Positions 28,794-40,100 of a stretch of DNA of 64,000 nt are shown in pieces. The notes below the pieces were generated by a model. The model worked only from the letters and a program-made list of their open reading frames with translations, ran no database searches and was not told the DNA's origin. Location of the stretch: assembly GCF_021088345.1 (NCBI RefSeq), contig NZ_CP088156.1, positions 6,687,001 through 6,751,000 on the forward strand. The letters run 5' to 3'. This DNA is from Bradyrhizobium ontarionense (lineage in GTDB: Bacteria; Pseudomonadota; Alphaproteobacteria; Rhizobiales; Xanthobacteraceae). Every line of letters begins with the position of its first letter. Positions within the stretch are counted from its first letter, which is position 1. The position numbers and the translations under genes were made by a program.

Positions 28794-29666
28794 GTGGAAG
28801 GGAATAGCGGGAAGGGCGCAGTGCACACGATCTCAGAACACGGCTGTTTCGGGGGTACGGTCGGATTCTACTCGCATCTTTCCGAGGCGGTTGGCCTGAA
28901 GATGACTTTCTCAGTATATCGACCACCGCAGGCGGCGAAACGGCGGGTGCCATTCCTCACCTTTCTCTCCGCGCTGCTCTGCAATCATCAGAATTTCATG
29001 ATCAAGTCGGGGGCGCAGAGGGTGGCCGCCGAACTCGGGTTGATGCTTGTCATCCCGGACACAAGTCCGCGCGGGGCAGGCATTCCCGGTGAGGACGCCG
29101 ATTGGGAGTTTGGGGCAAGCGCGAGCTTCTTCGTGGACGCGACTCAGGAGCCGTGGTCGCGTCACTATCGAATGTATACTTACGTGACGCAGGAGCTCCC
29201 CCAGCTCATTTGCGCGCATTTCGCGGCGGATCAGCGAAGGCAGGGGATCTTCGGTCATTCGGTCGGAGGGAATGGCGCGTTGGTTTGCGCGTTACGTAAC
29301 CCCCAACAGTATCGTTCGGTTTCGGCATTCGCCCCGGTCGTCGCTCCCAGCCAGGTCTCGTCCGGACAAAAGGCGTTCTTGGGATATCTCGGTCCGGACC
29401 GGTCGCGGTGGGCTGAGTATGACGCTTGCGAGCTCGTGAGGCAGCGGCCCTATCCCGGCACGATTCTCATTGATCAAGGAACTGCCGATAAGGCATTGGC
29501 CGGACACCTGCGTCCTGACCTCTTCGAGGCGGCGTGCAAGGAGGTCCGTCAGCCACTGAGCCTGCGCATGCAGGATGGCTACGACCATGGGTTCTATTTC
29601 ATCTCGACCTTCGTAGAGGACCACCTTCGTCATCACGCACGGGAACTTGCTCATGTCGCTGAGTGA
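28794..29666 (+). CDS. S-formylglutathione hydrolase-like esterase
   Basis: Alpha/beta hydrolase of the FghA/esterase D family, about 290 residues. Family signatures are clear: EHGCFGGTVGFYSH at the start, IPDTSPRGAGIPG, HYRMYTYVTQELP, GHSVGGNGAL with the nucleophile Ser, an acidic residue in DQGTADK and the His in DGYDHGFYF. Enzymes of this family normally hydrolyse S-formylglutathione in formaldehyde detoxification, next to an alcohol dehydrogenase; here there is none, and the gene sits inside an NRPS/PKS operon. A role as stand-alone thioesterase, releasing or proofreading carrier-bound intermediates, is a reasonable inference. Deviations such as SALLCNHQNF in place of the usual SGLTCTxxNF hint at changed specificity. 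Start codons are all GTG (28761, 28773, 28794, 28821); 28794 is preferred for the GGGAGG before it. Confidence 0.85.
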   Translation: MEGNSGKGAVHTISEHGCFGGTVGFYSHLSEAVGLKMTFSVYRPPQAAKRRVPFLTFLSALLCNHQNFMIKSGAQRVAAELGLMLVIPDTSPRGAGIPGEDADWEFGASASFFVDATQEPWSRHYRMYTYVTQELPQLICAHFAADQRRQGIFGHSVGGNGALVCALRNPQQYRSVSAFAPVVAPSQVSSGQKAFLGYLGPDRSRWAEYDACELVRQRPYPGTILIDQGTADKALAGHLRPDLFEAACKEVRQPLSLRMQDGYDHGFYFISTFVEDHLRHHARELAHVAE

Positions 29667-29892
29667 GGACTGCGGGATCGGCGCCGGCCTGATGCAGCAA
29701 TATCAGTCGCTGATCTCGGACCATGAGTGGACGCGATCGGCCCGCGACAATGAGAGTGGAGCGGAAGTCCTTCCATGGAAATTGAATCGTGCGGCGAGGG
29801 TGATGCGATGGCCAGCAGGTCTGCGACGGGCATTGCCGATGAGTCGGGCCAGTCTCCAGGCATCGATCGTTCGGTTGGAGGACAGACCATGA
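29653..29892 (+). CDS. Small ORF of unknown function, translationally coupled
   Basis: 79-residue ORF (MSLSEDCGIGAG at the start, VRLEDRP at the end) that fills the only sizeable gap in an otherwise overlapping operon. Its start overlaps the esterase by 14 bases and its stop overlaps the decarboxylase ATG by 4 (ATGA), the same style of junction as at several neighbouring genes. It is not MbtH-like and I recognise no family; the C-terminal half is basic. The ribosome binding site is weak. Reality as a protein is uncertain; it may only serve translational coupling. Confidence 0.4.
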   Translation: MSLSEDCGIGAGLMQQYQSLISDHEWTRSARDNESGAEVLPWKLNRAARVMRWPAGLRRALPMSRASLQASIVRLEDRP

Positions 29893-31349
29893 GCGCGATC
29901 GATCTCGACCCGGAGAATTGGGATGAGTTCCGAAGCGCAAGTCACGCCGCGCTCGACTCCATGATCGACTACCTGCAGACGCTGCGGGATCGCCCGGTGT
30001 GGAGGGAGACGCCAGAGCATGTTCGGGAACGATTTCGACATGCACTGCCGCGCGGTCCGAGGCCGTTCGGAGACGTGCTGAAGGAGTTCGAGGCCTATGT
30101 CCGCCCATATGTGACGGGGAACGGACATCCGCTGTTCATGGGTTGGGTTCATGGAGCGGGAACGCCCGTCGGCATGATAGCCGACATGCTTGCGGCCGGC
30201 TTGAACCCCAATTGCGGTGGCCGCAACCACATCGGGATCGATGTCGAGCGCCAGGCCGCGCTCTGGGTTGCGGAGATACTCGGCTTTCCGCGTCAATCGT
30301 CAGGCTTGTTCGTCACCGGATCATCGATGGCGAATCTGATCGGTGTCCTGGTGGCCCGCAGCAGCGCGCTGGGCTCGGAGGTGCGGACGACCGGGTTGCA
30401 GGGGCTGAAACAACGTCTTGTCGCCTATGCGTCGAGCGAGACGCATCACTGCATCGTTCGGGCCATCGAGATCGCCGGACTTGGCTCCGACAACCTTCGC
30501 GTGATCCCGGTCGATTCCAGCCGCCGCACTCTGCGGACGGACATTCTGGTCGACAGGATAGAGGAGGACCGTGCGGCGGGCCACGTGCCGTTTCTGGTGG
30601 TCGGAACTGCCGGAACCGTCAATTCGGGCGCGATCGATCCGCTGGACGAGATTGCAGAGATCGCGAGCGCCAAAGGCCTCTGGTTTCATGTCGACGGCGC
30701 GATCGGCGCGGCGGCGATGCTCTCGCCGGCGTTGCGGCCCTTGATGAAAGGCCTGGAGCGGGCGGACTCGGCGGCGCTCGACTTCCACAAGTGGATGCAC
30801 GTGCCCTACGATGCAGGGTTCGTCAGCGTGCGCGACGCTTCGTTGCATCTCGATACGTTCGCGAGCGAGGCTGCTTACCTGTCGCGGGCGAAGGTCGGAT
30901 TGGCAGGAGGCGACGTGTGGCCCTGCGATCTGGGACCGGATCTTTCGCGCGGCTTCCGCGCGCTCAAGGTCTGGTTTGCATTTCAGACCTACGGTGCGGA
31001 CCGGATCGGCAAGTGCGCCGAAAAGAACTGCCTCGCGGCGACCTACCTGGCGGAGCGGCTCGCTGAAGACGGAAGCTTCGAGTTGCGGGCGCCTGTGGTG
31101 CTGAACATCGTCTGCTTCGGTATCAAGGGCGAGCGCTCTGGCCGTGCCAATCGTACCCTGGTCGAGCGTCTTCACCTGAGCGGGAGAGCTGCACCTTCGG
31201 TGACATATCTCGATGCACAGCCAGTCATTCGCGCAGCGATCGTCAACCACCGCACGACACGTGAGGACATCGACGAATTCGTCCGCGCGATCGGTGAATT
31301 GGTTTCGAGCGAGGGTCCCTTGCCTGTCGAGGCGATTGCGTCGTCGTGA
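29889..31349 (+). CDS. Group II PLP-dependent amino acid decarboxylase (aromatic-L-amino-acid decarboxylase-like)
   Basis: 486 residues. The fold-type I decarboxylase signatures are present: HPLFMGWVHGAG and ADMLAAGLN in the N-terminal part, ETHHC with the ring-stacking His region, TAGTVNSGAIDPL, HVDGAIGAA with the Asp that binds the PLP nitrogen, and LDFHKWMHVPYD with the Lys that forms the Schiff base. The ATG at 29889 has GGAGG seven bases upstream and matches the usual start of the family; longer in-frame extensions exist but lack support. It would turn an amino acid into an amine. In an NRPS operon this could supply an amine to a terminal condensation domain, or a building block such as beta-alanine if aspartate were the substrate. 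The substrate cannot be read from sequence. It is the last gene of the first plus-strand operon. Confidence 0.9.
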   Translation: MSAIDLDPENWDEFRSASHAALDSMIDYLQTLRDRPVWRETPEHVRERFRHALPRGPRPFGDVLKEFEAYVRPYVTGNGHPLFMGWVHGAGTPVGMIADMLAAGLNPNCGGRNHIGIDVERQAALWVAEILGFPRQSSGLFVTGSSMANLIGVLVARSSALGSEVRTTGLQGLKQRLVAYASSETHHCIVRAIEIAGLGSDNLRVIPVDSSRRTLRTDILVDRIEEDRAAGHVPFLVVGTAGTVNSGAIDPLDEIAEIASAKGLWFHVDGAIGAAAMLSPALRPLMKGLERADSAALDFHKWMHVPYDAGFVSVRDASLHLDTFASEAAYLSRAKVGLAGGDVWPCDLGPDLSRGFRALKVWFAFQTYGADRIGKCAEKNCLAATYLAERLAEDGSFELRAPVVLNIVCFGIKGERSGRANRTLVERLHLSGRAAPSVTYLDAQPVIRAAIVNHRTTREDIDEFVRAIGELVSSEGPLPVEAIASS

Positions 31350-31360
31350 ATAGAGGTCCC

Positions 31361-31376
31361 AAGCTCTCTCGAGCTT
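31361..31376 (+). terminator. Short hairpin after the decarboxylase gene
   Basis: AAGCTC/GAGCTT arms around a TCTC loop, 12 bases after the stop. There is no following T-run, so intrinsic termination is weakly supported. Confidence 0.2.
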
Positions 31377-31503
31377 GAGACTGGATGGCGTTGAAAAGGG
31401 GTGAAACCAATTGTCGCAGGGACCCGCTTGAAACGCCGAGATGCCGGGGAGCGTCGCTCGATGATGTCGTCGCGCTCACAGTCCTATGCGCGGGGACCGA
31501 CGG

Positions 31504-32130
31504 TCATGTCGAGGACGTGACCTGTTCCGGTGGCAAACCGAAGTTCGGCAGATTGAACAGTCGGCCATTGCCCCACATCATGGGCTGAATCAGACCATTG
31601 ACCAGCACCATGAACGACAGCGTTCCGATTCCAACCGGTCCACCCAAGAGGTATCCGGACCCGAGCAACAGCGCCTCCAGACTGCCTTTCGCTAGCCAAA
31701 AGGGTGCGCTCCATCGTTTGACGATGGCAATCGCCAAGAGGTCGATGGCACGGATTCCAAAGCCGCTCATAATGATCAGGGCCGAACCGTAGGCACACAA
31801 CATCGTTCCCAACACCATGAAGGACAGCGGGTTGATGGCAAGGAAAGGGCCGAGCTCGACGTGGAGCAGCAGGTCGATGAGGTTGCCGCACAAGAAGAAC
31901 GTGAGCAGGGGAGAGAGCAGAGGCCTCCGGGACGTTAGAACCGCTGTGCCAGCCAGACAAACGACGGCAACGGCTGTCTGCACCATGCCGACAGTCACCG
32001 GTAAATGCGTGCGAAGACCGAGCGCCAGGACATCGAGCGGATCTGTCCCGAGATGGGAGTAGATGTAACAATAGGCGCCGACCGAAAATGTGATGCACCC
32101 AGCAAGATAGATGAACAGCCTGAGAGTCAT
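31504..32130 (-). CDS. YczE/YitT-like integral membrane protein
   Basis: 208 residues, strongly hydrophobic, with about five membrane spans (for example LFIYLAGCITFSVGAYCYIY near the N-terminus, then LSPLLTFFLCGNLIDLLLHV). Motifs such as SHLGTDPLDVLALGL and FGIRAIDLLAI repeat the GxxPxDxLxxGL pattern of the YczE family. In Bacillus, yczE lies near lipopeptide genes and sfp and has been linked to nonribosomal peptide and polyketide production, though its molecular role is unknown. Here it is convergent with the decarboxylase and divergent from the NRPS at 32355, inside the cluster. Export or membrane support of the pathway is an inference. About 220 bases separate it from the next NRPS start; this should contain divergent promoters, but I see no confident boxes. 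Confidence 0.75.
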   Translation of the reverse strand: MTLRLFIYLAGCITFSVGAYCYIYSHLGTDPLDVLALGLRTHLPVTVGMVQTAVAVVCLAGTAVLTSRRPLLSPLLTFFLCGNLIDLLLHVELGPFLAINPLSFMVLGTMLCAYGSALIIMSGFGIRAIDLLAIAIVKRWSAPFWLAKGSLEALLLGSGYLLGGPVGIGTLSFMVLVNGLIQPMMWGNGRLFNLPNFGLPPEQVTSST

Positions 32131-32354
32131 TTTCTGTCACTAGCAATTTAAGGTTGTAATTTTCCTGTCGACGCTGTTCGGCCTCTAGCGCGGCGCTACA
32201 GGGGTGATTTGCTCGATCTGCCTTTCGCAAGGAATCAGACGTAGTCGCTGTCGGACTTGAAGGGTTGGCTTCGTCCAGCTGGACATGCCACGCGCGCGAA
32301 GAGTACAATCTCCAGGAGCAAATTTCAACGAAAACTTACTTCGGTTGTTGCGAG

Positions 32355-35300
32355 ATGGACGATTTTGCAGATCGCATCCGTGAATTGCCGCCGAAGCAAC
32401 GGCGGCTGCTCGCAAGCGAGCTCGCCCCCCTGTCATTCGCCCAGCAGCGGCTGTGGTTTCTGCATCAGCTCGACCCCAACAACAACAACTGCAATGTGCG
32501 CTACGTTGTCCATGCCAACGGTCACCTGCAGATCGAATTGCTCGAGCAGGCGATCGCGCGGGTGCAGGAGCGGCATTCCATCCTGCGCACCAACTTTGTG
32601 ACCATCGAAGACGTGCCCTATCAGGTCGTTCATTCGCCCTGTGACCCGCAACTGGCGGTCGTCGATTTGTCGGAGCTGCGTCCCGGCGTGCGCCAGGTCG
32701 AGGCGAGGGCCTTGATCGACAAGGAGGTCAGACGGCCGTTCGACCTGGAGAGAGAGCGGTTGTACCGCGCTATGCTGGTGAGGTTGACGCAGCAGGAATA
32801 CATCATCGCGTTCATCTTCCACCACGCCATCATCGATGGTCGCTCGGTGCAGATCTTTGTGCACGAGGTCGCCGTGCTCTATGAAGCGGCGGTGCTTGGG
32901 CGGTCGCCGAGGCTGCCCCCTCTCGAAGTGCAATACACCGACTATGCCCGCTGGGAACGCAAGCTGGTCGAGGGCGAAGCCATCGCCACGCAGTTGGACT
33001 ATTGGCGGACCCGGTTGTCCGGTTATGCCTTTCTCGATCTGCCGTGTGACCATTCAAGACCGCTGGTTCGCAGCGGACGCGGCGCTAAGGTGGCGATTTC
33101 GGTGCCCGACGCGCTCCCTGCCGAGATCGACTTGCTTGCAAGAGCGGAAGGCTGCAGTCGTTACGTCGTGTATCTGGCGGCATTCGCGTTCGTCTTGGGG
33201 CGCCACGCTGGGCGCACTGATGTCTGCATCGGGTCGCCCGCTGGAGGCCGTCCTCGCAAAGAGGTGGCCCCGCTGATAGGTTGTTTTCTCAACACTCTCG
33301 TAATGCGGCTCGATCTGTCGGCGGCGCGCACGTTCCGCGCCTTTCTGAAGCACGTGCGCGATGTGACGGTCGCGGCGCAAGACCATCAAAGCGTGCCGTT
33401 CGAGCGGGTGTTTGAGGAGATCAGTCTGCCGGCGGATGTCGGCCGAGCGCCGATCTTTCAGGCGATGCTCAATGTTCTGGCGATCGACGATCGGACAGGT
33501 GGAGAGCTGCCCGGGGTCTCCCTCCGACCTATCAGCGAGGCAGAAGAGGCCTATGCGATGGTCGATATCGGCCTTGAAGTGCGTGAGTTCCCGCGGCTGA
33601 CGACGATGTGGCTGGTCTACAGCGCCGACCTGTTCGAACGCGAAACCATTGTTGCCTTTCGCGACCGTTTCTTGCGGTTCTTGCGATCTGTCGTTGCGAA
33701 CCCGGATCAGGAGCCGGCTTCGGTCCGACTGGTGGATGAAGATGTGTCTCCATCAGGTGGGGAAGCAGACGCTTCGCTCTGCATATTCGAGCGTATCAGC
33801 ACCATCGCGTCGGACGATCCCGGAAGATCGGCGATCGTCACGCCTGCCCATTCGTTGTCTTATGCGGACCTGGACGCTTCGATTTGCCGTTTTGAACGCG
33901 GGATCCTTGGGGGACATGGGACCGCGTTCCGGATCGCCGTTGCGATTGACGATCCAGCGTTGTCGATCGTGGCCATGTTGGCGGCGTTACGGGCCGGGGG
34001 CGACTGCCTGTTGTTCGACCCCGCCGAGATTGAGGCGAATCTCGATGCGGTGCTGGTCGAATTTCGACCAGACGTCGTTTTGGGCCGCATCGAAGCCGGG
34101 CTGTTGAACCGTCTCGAGGCAGCCGGTGCACGCCATCTGGCGTGGGACGCAGTCCGTGGCAACGAACATGCTGTCACCTCCAGGCCGTTGCGACCTGGCC
34201 GGGTGCTCTTTCACCGCAAGGTCGGCGAGCGATCGGCGAACCTGATCGCGCACGACGCCACGGCGATGTCGTGGTTCGGACGGCGCTGCGCCGAGGCGAT
34301 GCGGGCAACGGGAAGCGATCGCGTTGCCGTGCTCTATTCGCTCAACTCCTGGCCTGCGTTGCTCGGGACGTTCGCCGCATTGCAAACCGGGGCAACTCTT
34401 TGCCTCGTCGACGCGGTCGTCGAGCCGGCCTGTGTCGTGGGGCCATTCCTGAGGGCAAGCGCTGCGACGATCGTGCATTGCTCGCCGACGCTGTTCCATC
34501 GTTTTGCGCATGGCACGCGGGCGAGTGAGTGGGCGAGACTGAAGACCCTGCTACTTGGCGGAGAAGTCGTGCGCATGCGGCACATCGAGCTGTTCCGGCG
34601 GTTGCTCCCGAAGGATGCGGTGCTGGTGAACGGCTATGGCTGCATCGAGATGCCGGTCATTGCGCAACAGAGCCTTTCCCGTGCCGAGGCTCTGCACGGT
34701 GTCTCGATGCCGGTCGGACGGGCTGTTGATGGCGTCCAAGTCCACCTGCTCGACAAGTTCGGTCAAGACAACCAGGTCTTTGGAGAAGTCGCCGTGCGCG
34801 TCGTGCAGCCGCCGCGACATGATGAAGCCGCTGTCGGCGCTGGTCCTGAGGCGTCGGTGGGCTGGATTCTGACTGGTGACATCGCGCGCCGTTTGCGCGA
34901 CGGCTCGCTCCAGCTCATATGTCGGCGGGACCGCTTGCTCGAAACGAGGCTGCGGAGTTTCGACCCCGCTGCCTCCGAGGACGTGCTGCGCGATGCCCCC
35001 GGAGTGACGGACTGCCTGGTGCTGCCGTTCTTGCAGGCCAATGGCACGGCTGCATTGTTGGCCTTTATCGTCGGTGGGAAGCGGAACACGATCAATCACG
35101 CGGCCATTCGTGGCTTCATGCGTGGGCGTGTCTCATCGGGCGAGTTGCCGGCACTCTATATCGATTGCTCCGGCATCCGGCTTCGGCCGAACGGGACGCC
35201 CGACGCCGCGGCGATGTTGCATGACCCCTCTACGCTGGCTGCCCAGGGCGCAAGTGTAGTCTTCATTGCCAGCCACGATCGCGGCACTCAAACTCATCGG

Positions 35301-37160
35301 CCGGATGCCGGGGCGGGATTGATCGGCGAGCGGCCGAGCAGCGCCGACTGGCAAGAGATCATTGCACGCAAGAATTCAACCGCACGGCCATTTGAAGAGG
35401 AAAAGTGTCTTCACGATCTCTGGCGCGACCGTTTGCGGTTGCATGGAGATCGCACGGCGCTGATGTGCGCCGGCGCAACGATGTCCTATGCGGAGGCCGA
35501 CCAGCGATCGGATCGGCTGGCGGATGAGTTGCGTGCCAGGGGCGGCGGGCCCGAATCGATTATTGCCACATGCATGGAGCGCTCATTCGAGGCGGTCATC
35601 GCGATCATCGCCATCTTGAAAGCCGGTGCCGGCTATCTGGCGATTGACCCCAGCCACCCGCTTCAACGAATCGCATGGCTGGTGCAGGACGCCAACGCTT
35701 CGATTGTGATGACCAGCGGAGGCACGGCCGCTCGTCTGGCGGACTGCGGCGCGGTGGTCATGCAGGTCGACCGACTGGTACCGGCGGTGGTGGCCTCGCC
35801 ACCGTCCGTCCGCGAGGCGCATCCGCTCAACGCAGCCTATCTGGTCTATACGTCGGGCTCGACTGGCAATTCAAAAGGGGTCATCGGAACGCATCGCGGA
35901 ATGGTCAATCGCATTGCGGCCCAAGCCGGAATCTGCCGATTTGAGGACGATGACGTCTGCTGCTTGCACAGCTCGGTGGCATTTGTCGATTCCGTTTTCG
36001 AGCTGTTTGGACCACTCTGCAGCGGCGTGCCGCTGGTCCTGATTCCCGATGCCGAGGCGCGCGATCCCGAGCGATTCGTCCGGGCGATCGCCGACAATCG
36101 CGTGACGCGGCTGTCGACTGTGCCGACAATGGCGCGCGCCATGCTCGCTCTTCCGGATGTCGCGCGGCATCTCCGCCACCTGCGTGCATGGAGTCTCAGC
36201 GGAGAGCCGCTGGATGCCGAGCTTGTCCGGCAGCTTCGCCGATCGATGCCGGACTGCGGGATCGCCAACATATACGGATCATCCGAGATCGCAGCCGACG
36301 CCACAGCTTGGCGTGTCCAGCACGATGGGCCTGTCGCAATCGGCAGCCCGATCATGAATACCCAGGTTCATTTGCTGGACGAGAACCTGCGACCGGTCCC
36401 ACCCGGCGAAGTCGGCGAGGTTTTCGTCTGCGGTGCGGGCGTTGCGCGCGGCTATTGGCGACGGCCGGCACTGACGGCCGATCGATTCGTACCGAGTCCG
36501 TTCGGGCAGGGAGAGCGACTCTATCGGTCGGGAGATCGCGCGCGTTGGCGCGATGATGGAGAACTCGAGTTCGTTGGCCGGCTGGACGATCAGGTCAAGA
36601 TTCGCGGTGCGCGCGTCGAATTGCGCGAAATCGAGGCCGCCTTGAGGAGCCATCCGGCCGTCGAACAGGTCGCCGTCGTGCCCTACCGTGCCGAAGGGCA
36701 TGAGGACACGCATCTCATCGCGCATGTTGTGAGTTCGCGGCCGCTAGCTGCGAGGCTCTTGCGCGAGCATCTTTGCGCGCGCCTGCCGGACTACATGATC
36801 CCAACTGGGTTCATGGCGCTTGAGCGATTGCCGCTGACCCCGACCGGGAAGATCGACAGGCTGGCGCTGCCTCTGCCCGACCTCGGGCCCTCTAGCTCCG
36901 ATTTCATCGCTCCGCGCAACGATACCGAGCGAACTCTCGCCGGAATCTGGGCTGAGCTGCTCCAGGTGCCGCTGGTCGGCGCGCATGATCATTTCTTCGA
37001 GCTCGGCGGTCATTCCCTGCTGGCGATGCAAATGATGCGGCGCGTGCGAACGATCTTTGCGGTCGACGTGTCGCTGCGCGCGTTCTTGGAAGCGCCGAGC
37101 CTGGAGGCGCTTGCGCTCATGATCGACGAGGTGCGTGTGTCGTCTCTGTTGACCGGATGA
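32355..37160 (+). CDS. NRPS C-A(degenerate)-A-T, beta-alanine-like specificity
   Basis: 1601 residues from the ATG at 32355; an in-frame ATG at 32265 would add 30 residues with no domain. C about 1-440 with HHAIIDGRS. Next, about 480-960, is a complete-length A-like domain that has lost the ATP-binding loop ([10 protein letters not shown] where TSGSTGxPKG should be) and has NGYGCIEMP for the usual YGPTE, so it is probably inactive. A normal A domain follows at about 1015-1510, with [16 protein letters not shown] and TGKID. Its specificity residues read V-D-F-S-S-S-I-A-D-K; loss of Asp235 and the VD...S.ADK pattern resemble beta-alanine activating domains. T has GGHS near 1553. It probably adds beta-alanine or another beta-amino acid. 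The C domain is closely similar to the stand-alone C protein at 27295. Confidence 0.92.
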   Translation: MDDFADRIRELPPKQRRLLASELAPLSFAQQRLWFLHQLDPNNNNCNVRYVVHANGHLQIELLEQAIARVQERHSILRTNFVTIEDVPYQVVHSPCDPQLAVVDLSELRPGVRQVEARALIDKEVRRPFDLERERLYRAMLVRLTQQEYIIAFIFHHAIIDGRSVQIFVHEVAVLYEAAVLGRSPRLPPLEVQYTDYARWERKLVEGEAIATQLDYWRTRLSGYAFLDLPCDHSRPLVRSGRGAKVAISVPDALPAEIDLLARAEGCSRYVVYLAAFAFVLGRHAGRTDVCIGSPAGGRPRKEVAPLIGCFLNTLVMRLDLSAARTFRAFLKHVRDVTVAAQDHQSVPFERVFEEISLPADVGRAPIFQAMLNVLAIDDRTGGELPGVSLRPISEAEEAYAMVDIGLEVREFPRLTTMWLVYSADLFERETIVAFRDRFLRFLRSVVANPDQEPASVRLVDEDVSPSGGEADASLCIFERISTIASDDPGRSAIVTPAHSLSYADLDASICRFERGILGGHGTAFRIAVAIDDPALSIVAMLAALRAGGDCLLFDPAEIEANLDAVLVEFRPDVVLGRIEAGLLNRLEAAGARHLAWDAVRGNEHAVTSRPLRPGRVLFHRKVGERSANLIAHDATAMSWFGRRCAEAMRATGSDRVAVLYSLNSWPALLGTFAALQTGATLCLVDAVVEPACVVGPFLRASAATIVHCSPTLFHRFAHGTRASEWARLKTLLLGGEVVRMRHIELFRRLLPKDAVLVNGYGCIEMPVIAQQSLSRAEALHGVSMPVGRAVDGVQVHLLDKFGQDNQVFGEVAVRVVQPPRHDEAAVGAGPEASVGWILTGDIARRLRDGSLQLICRRDRLLETRLRSFDPAASEDVLRDAPGVTDCLVLPFLQANGTAALLAFIVGGKRNTINHAAIRGFMRGRVSSGELPALYIDCSGIRLRPNGTPDAAAMLHDPSTLAAQGASVVFIASHDRGTQTHRPDAGAGLIGERPSSADWQEIIARKNSTARPFEEEKCLHDLWRDRLRLHGDRTALMCAGATMSYAEADQRSDRLADELRARGGGPESIIATCMERSFEAVIAIIAILKAGAGYLAIDPSHPLQRIAWLVQDANASIVMTSGGTAARLADCGAVVMQVDRLVPAVVASPPSVREAHPLNAAYLVYTSGSTGNSKGVIGTHRGMVNRIAAQAGICRFEDDDVCCLHSSVAFVDSVFELFGPLCSGVPLVLIPDAEARDPERFVRAIADNRVTRLSTVPTMARAMLALPDVARHLRHLRAWSLSGEPLDAELVRQLRRSMPDCGIANIYGSSEIAADATAWRVQHDGPVAIGSPIMNTQVHLLDENLRPVPPGEVGEVFVCGAGVARGYWRRPALTADRFVPSPFGQGERLYRSGDRARWRDDGELEFVGRLDDQVKIRGARVELREIEAALRSHPAVEQVAVVPYRAEGHEDTHLIAHVVSSRPLAARLLREHLCARLPDYMIPTGFMALERLPLTPTGKIDRLALPLPDLGPSSSDFIAPRNDTERTLAGIWAELLQVPLVGAHDHFFELGGHSLLAMQMMRRVRTIFAVDVSLRAFLEAPSLEALALMIDEVRVSSLLTG

Positions 37161-37197
37161 TGCCCGGCTGTCGGCAGCTGCGGGGAAGGAGGTGCGA

Positions 37198-40100
37198 ATG
37201 GAACAGGCCGTCACCGGATCTCACGGAATGCAACTTCTCTCTGCCGGGCAGAAGAGGTTGTGGTTCTTGCACCGGCGTGATCCGAGCGGCTCTGCCTATA
37301 CGGAGGCGTGGGTCGGACGGATCGTCGGGAACCTGAACATCGGTGCGCTCGCGCAGTCGCTGGATCATCTCGTCGGTCGCCACGAGGCACTGCGGACGTC
37401 GATTGTCGAAATCGGGGCCGAGCCGTGGGCGTTGGTCCAGACCGACACCAAGACGAGCCTTTCGTGTGTGGGCGGACCGATCTGCGAATCCGAGATCCAG
37501 CAGGCGGCGTCGGATTTCATCAGCCAGTCTTTCGACCTGAGCAGAGGCGTTTGTCGGACCGCACTTTTCTCGGTGCGGGATGGCTCCCACGTCCTTGTTC
37601 TTGCCGTCCATCACATCGCCTGTGATGGTCTCTCCTTCGACGTGATGCAACGCGAATTGGCAGCCGACTATGCGGCAATCGTCACCTGCCAACCCAGGCT
37701 GTCGGCACATGCCGATTATCAGTATTCCGATTTCGTCTCCTGGCAGCGATCGCTCCTTGAAGGCGGTGAACGAGAACGCCAACTGGCCTATTGGCGCGAG
37801 CAGCTGTCGCCTTTGCCGGAGCTGGCTCGCGTTCCGCGCATGGGCGCGGTTGTCGAGAGCCGAGCCGAGATTGCGACGGCAGTCCTGCCGCCGCAACGTA
37901 CTCGCGTTCTCGAGAGGCTGGCTGCGACCTGCGGGACGTCCCCGATGGTGGTTGCCGTGGCGGTTTATTTTGCACTGCTGCACCGGCTTTCCGGGGAAAC
38001 GGATCTGTCGGTCGGCACGCCGGTCACGAATCGGATGCCGGGGGAGCTGCAGGGTATTGTGGGGTTCACCGTCAACACGGTCGTGCTCCGCGTGTCGGCT
38101 GAAGGTGATCCGCGCTTCGTCGATTTCCTCAAGCGGGTGCGCGACGTCTGCAGCGAAAGCTTCGACAACGCCGATCTGCCCTTCGAGGAGGTCGTGGCGA
38201 CCCTGGGCGCAAGTGAGCGGCCGCTGTTCCAGGGCATGATCACGTTCACCGAGGGCGCGCACGATGCAGTCAGATGCCTCGATCTCGATATTCGTCCCAT
38301 CGCGATTCCGCCGCGGCAGTTGAAATTCGATATGAGCGTCGATGTCCGGCGGTCGAAGCTGGGCTGGGACCTGACCGTGCAGGCGCGACCTGATCAGTTG
38401 GGAACAGCGAGCGCGCATGGCCTGCTGGAATCGCTGATGACCATGCTGAACGATGTCGCCGCGAGGCCCGAGGCGCATCTGTCGAGCCTTGCCGTACTCG
38501 ATCGCGCGGCCAGGGAAGCCGCGCTGAAGGCGTGGAGTGGCCGGCGTCGGGTGGCAAACGAGGTCGGTATTGCTCAGCGCATCGATCTTCAGGCCGCTCG
38601 GTCGCCCCGGGCCATTGCCCTGTCGTCGGATCGCGGTGATCTCGACTACGGCAGCCTTGTGAACTGGGCTGCCGCCGTTCAGAAGCGCTTGGCCGAGGTC
38701 GGCGTGGCGCCCGGGGGCATTGTGCCGATCGTGGTGCAAGGAGCGAGGGAGGCGGTTGTCGCCATGCTCGCGGTGCTGCGGAGCGGGGCCGCTTTTGCGC
38801 CCGTTGATCCGCGGTGGCCGAAACACCGGATCGAGCAGTTGCGCTTTCGAAGCCCCACCGTGGTGCTTGATCCGGCAACAGCGGATCGGCTGCCGTGGCT
38901 CAAGGGGATCGTCATCGCTCCGCCGACGGAGAAGGCCGACGCGATCTCGGTCGCGGTTGGCTCTGAAGATCCGGCCTATGTCTTTTCAACGTCCGGTTCG
39001 ACCGGTGAACCCAAATGCGTCGTTTGCCTTCACGGCGCGCTGGTCAACCGGTTCGACTGGATGGACGACGTGATCGGTGCGGAGGCGGGCGCCCGCGTCT
39101 TGCAGACGACGCCATTCATCTACGACAGCGTCGTTTGGCAGTGTCTGTGGCCTTTGACCCTAGGGGGCACTGTCGTTCTGTCGGACGACCAGCCCGCAGA
39201 TGGCGCAGAGCTCGCCCGAACCATCGCGAAGCAACGAATTACGCTTGTCGATTTCGTGCCTTCGATCTTGAACTACTTCGTCGCCGGCTTCAGGCGAGAA
39301 CCGCAGGCTCTGGCGAGCCTCAGGACCGTCATACTGGGTGGCGAGAGGCTGGACGCCTCGGTTGCCTCTGCGCTGCGCGCCATATGCCCCCACATCCGTA
39401 TCCTGAACCTGTATGGCCCGACCGAGGCGACGATTGGCTGCATCTGGCACGAGATCGTCGACATCCCGAACGATGAGCCGATTCCCATCGGGTTGCCGAT
39501 CGATAATGTCGAGGCAGTGATTCTCGATTCAGCCGGACAGCCCTGCCGGATCGGCCAGCGCGGTGAGCTCTACCTCGGTGGGCGCTGCCTCGCACGCGGA
39601 TATCTCGATGATCCGGAGATGACAGCCAGCCGATTTATCGAAAACCCATTTCCCGAATTGGATACCGAGCGCCTGTTTCGCAGTGGAGACTTGGCGTATC
39701 GCAGCCCCGACGGAACGATCGTTTGTCTTGGCCGGACAGATGAGCAGATCAAGATCCGAGGTCTTCGCATCGATCCGGGCGAAATCGAAGCTGTGCTGGT
39801 GGGCACAAGCGGGGTGCTCGCAGCCGCCGTCGTAGCCAAGCGCACCAACCAGGCCAATACCGTGCTCGCCGCCTATGTGGTATCGAGCGGCGTGACCGAC
39901 GGTGATCTCTTTGCAGCGATGCGCGCACGCCTGCCGCGTGAAATGATCCCGACCTCTATCGTGGCGATCGACCAGATGCCGATGACGCCATCCGGAAAGA
40001 TCGACCGGCAGGCCCTGGCGGCCCTTCCCATGCCCCGGACTCAGCTGGAGGCCGGCGCTCGTCCCCCTTCGCCAATCGCAGAAATGATCACCGCATTATA

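Noticed and set aside
29780..29892. LysR-like helix-turn-helix in the small ORF (MSRASLQASIVRLE)
   Set aside because: Too short and too weak a match; the remainder of the ORF has no LysR features.
37117..38826. 569-codon antisense frame over an NRPS gene (also 2401-3612 and 9083-10297)
   Set aside because: They overlap intact NRPS/PKS domains on the other strand and read as low-complexity Arg/His/Pro-rich sequence.
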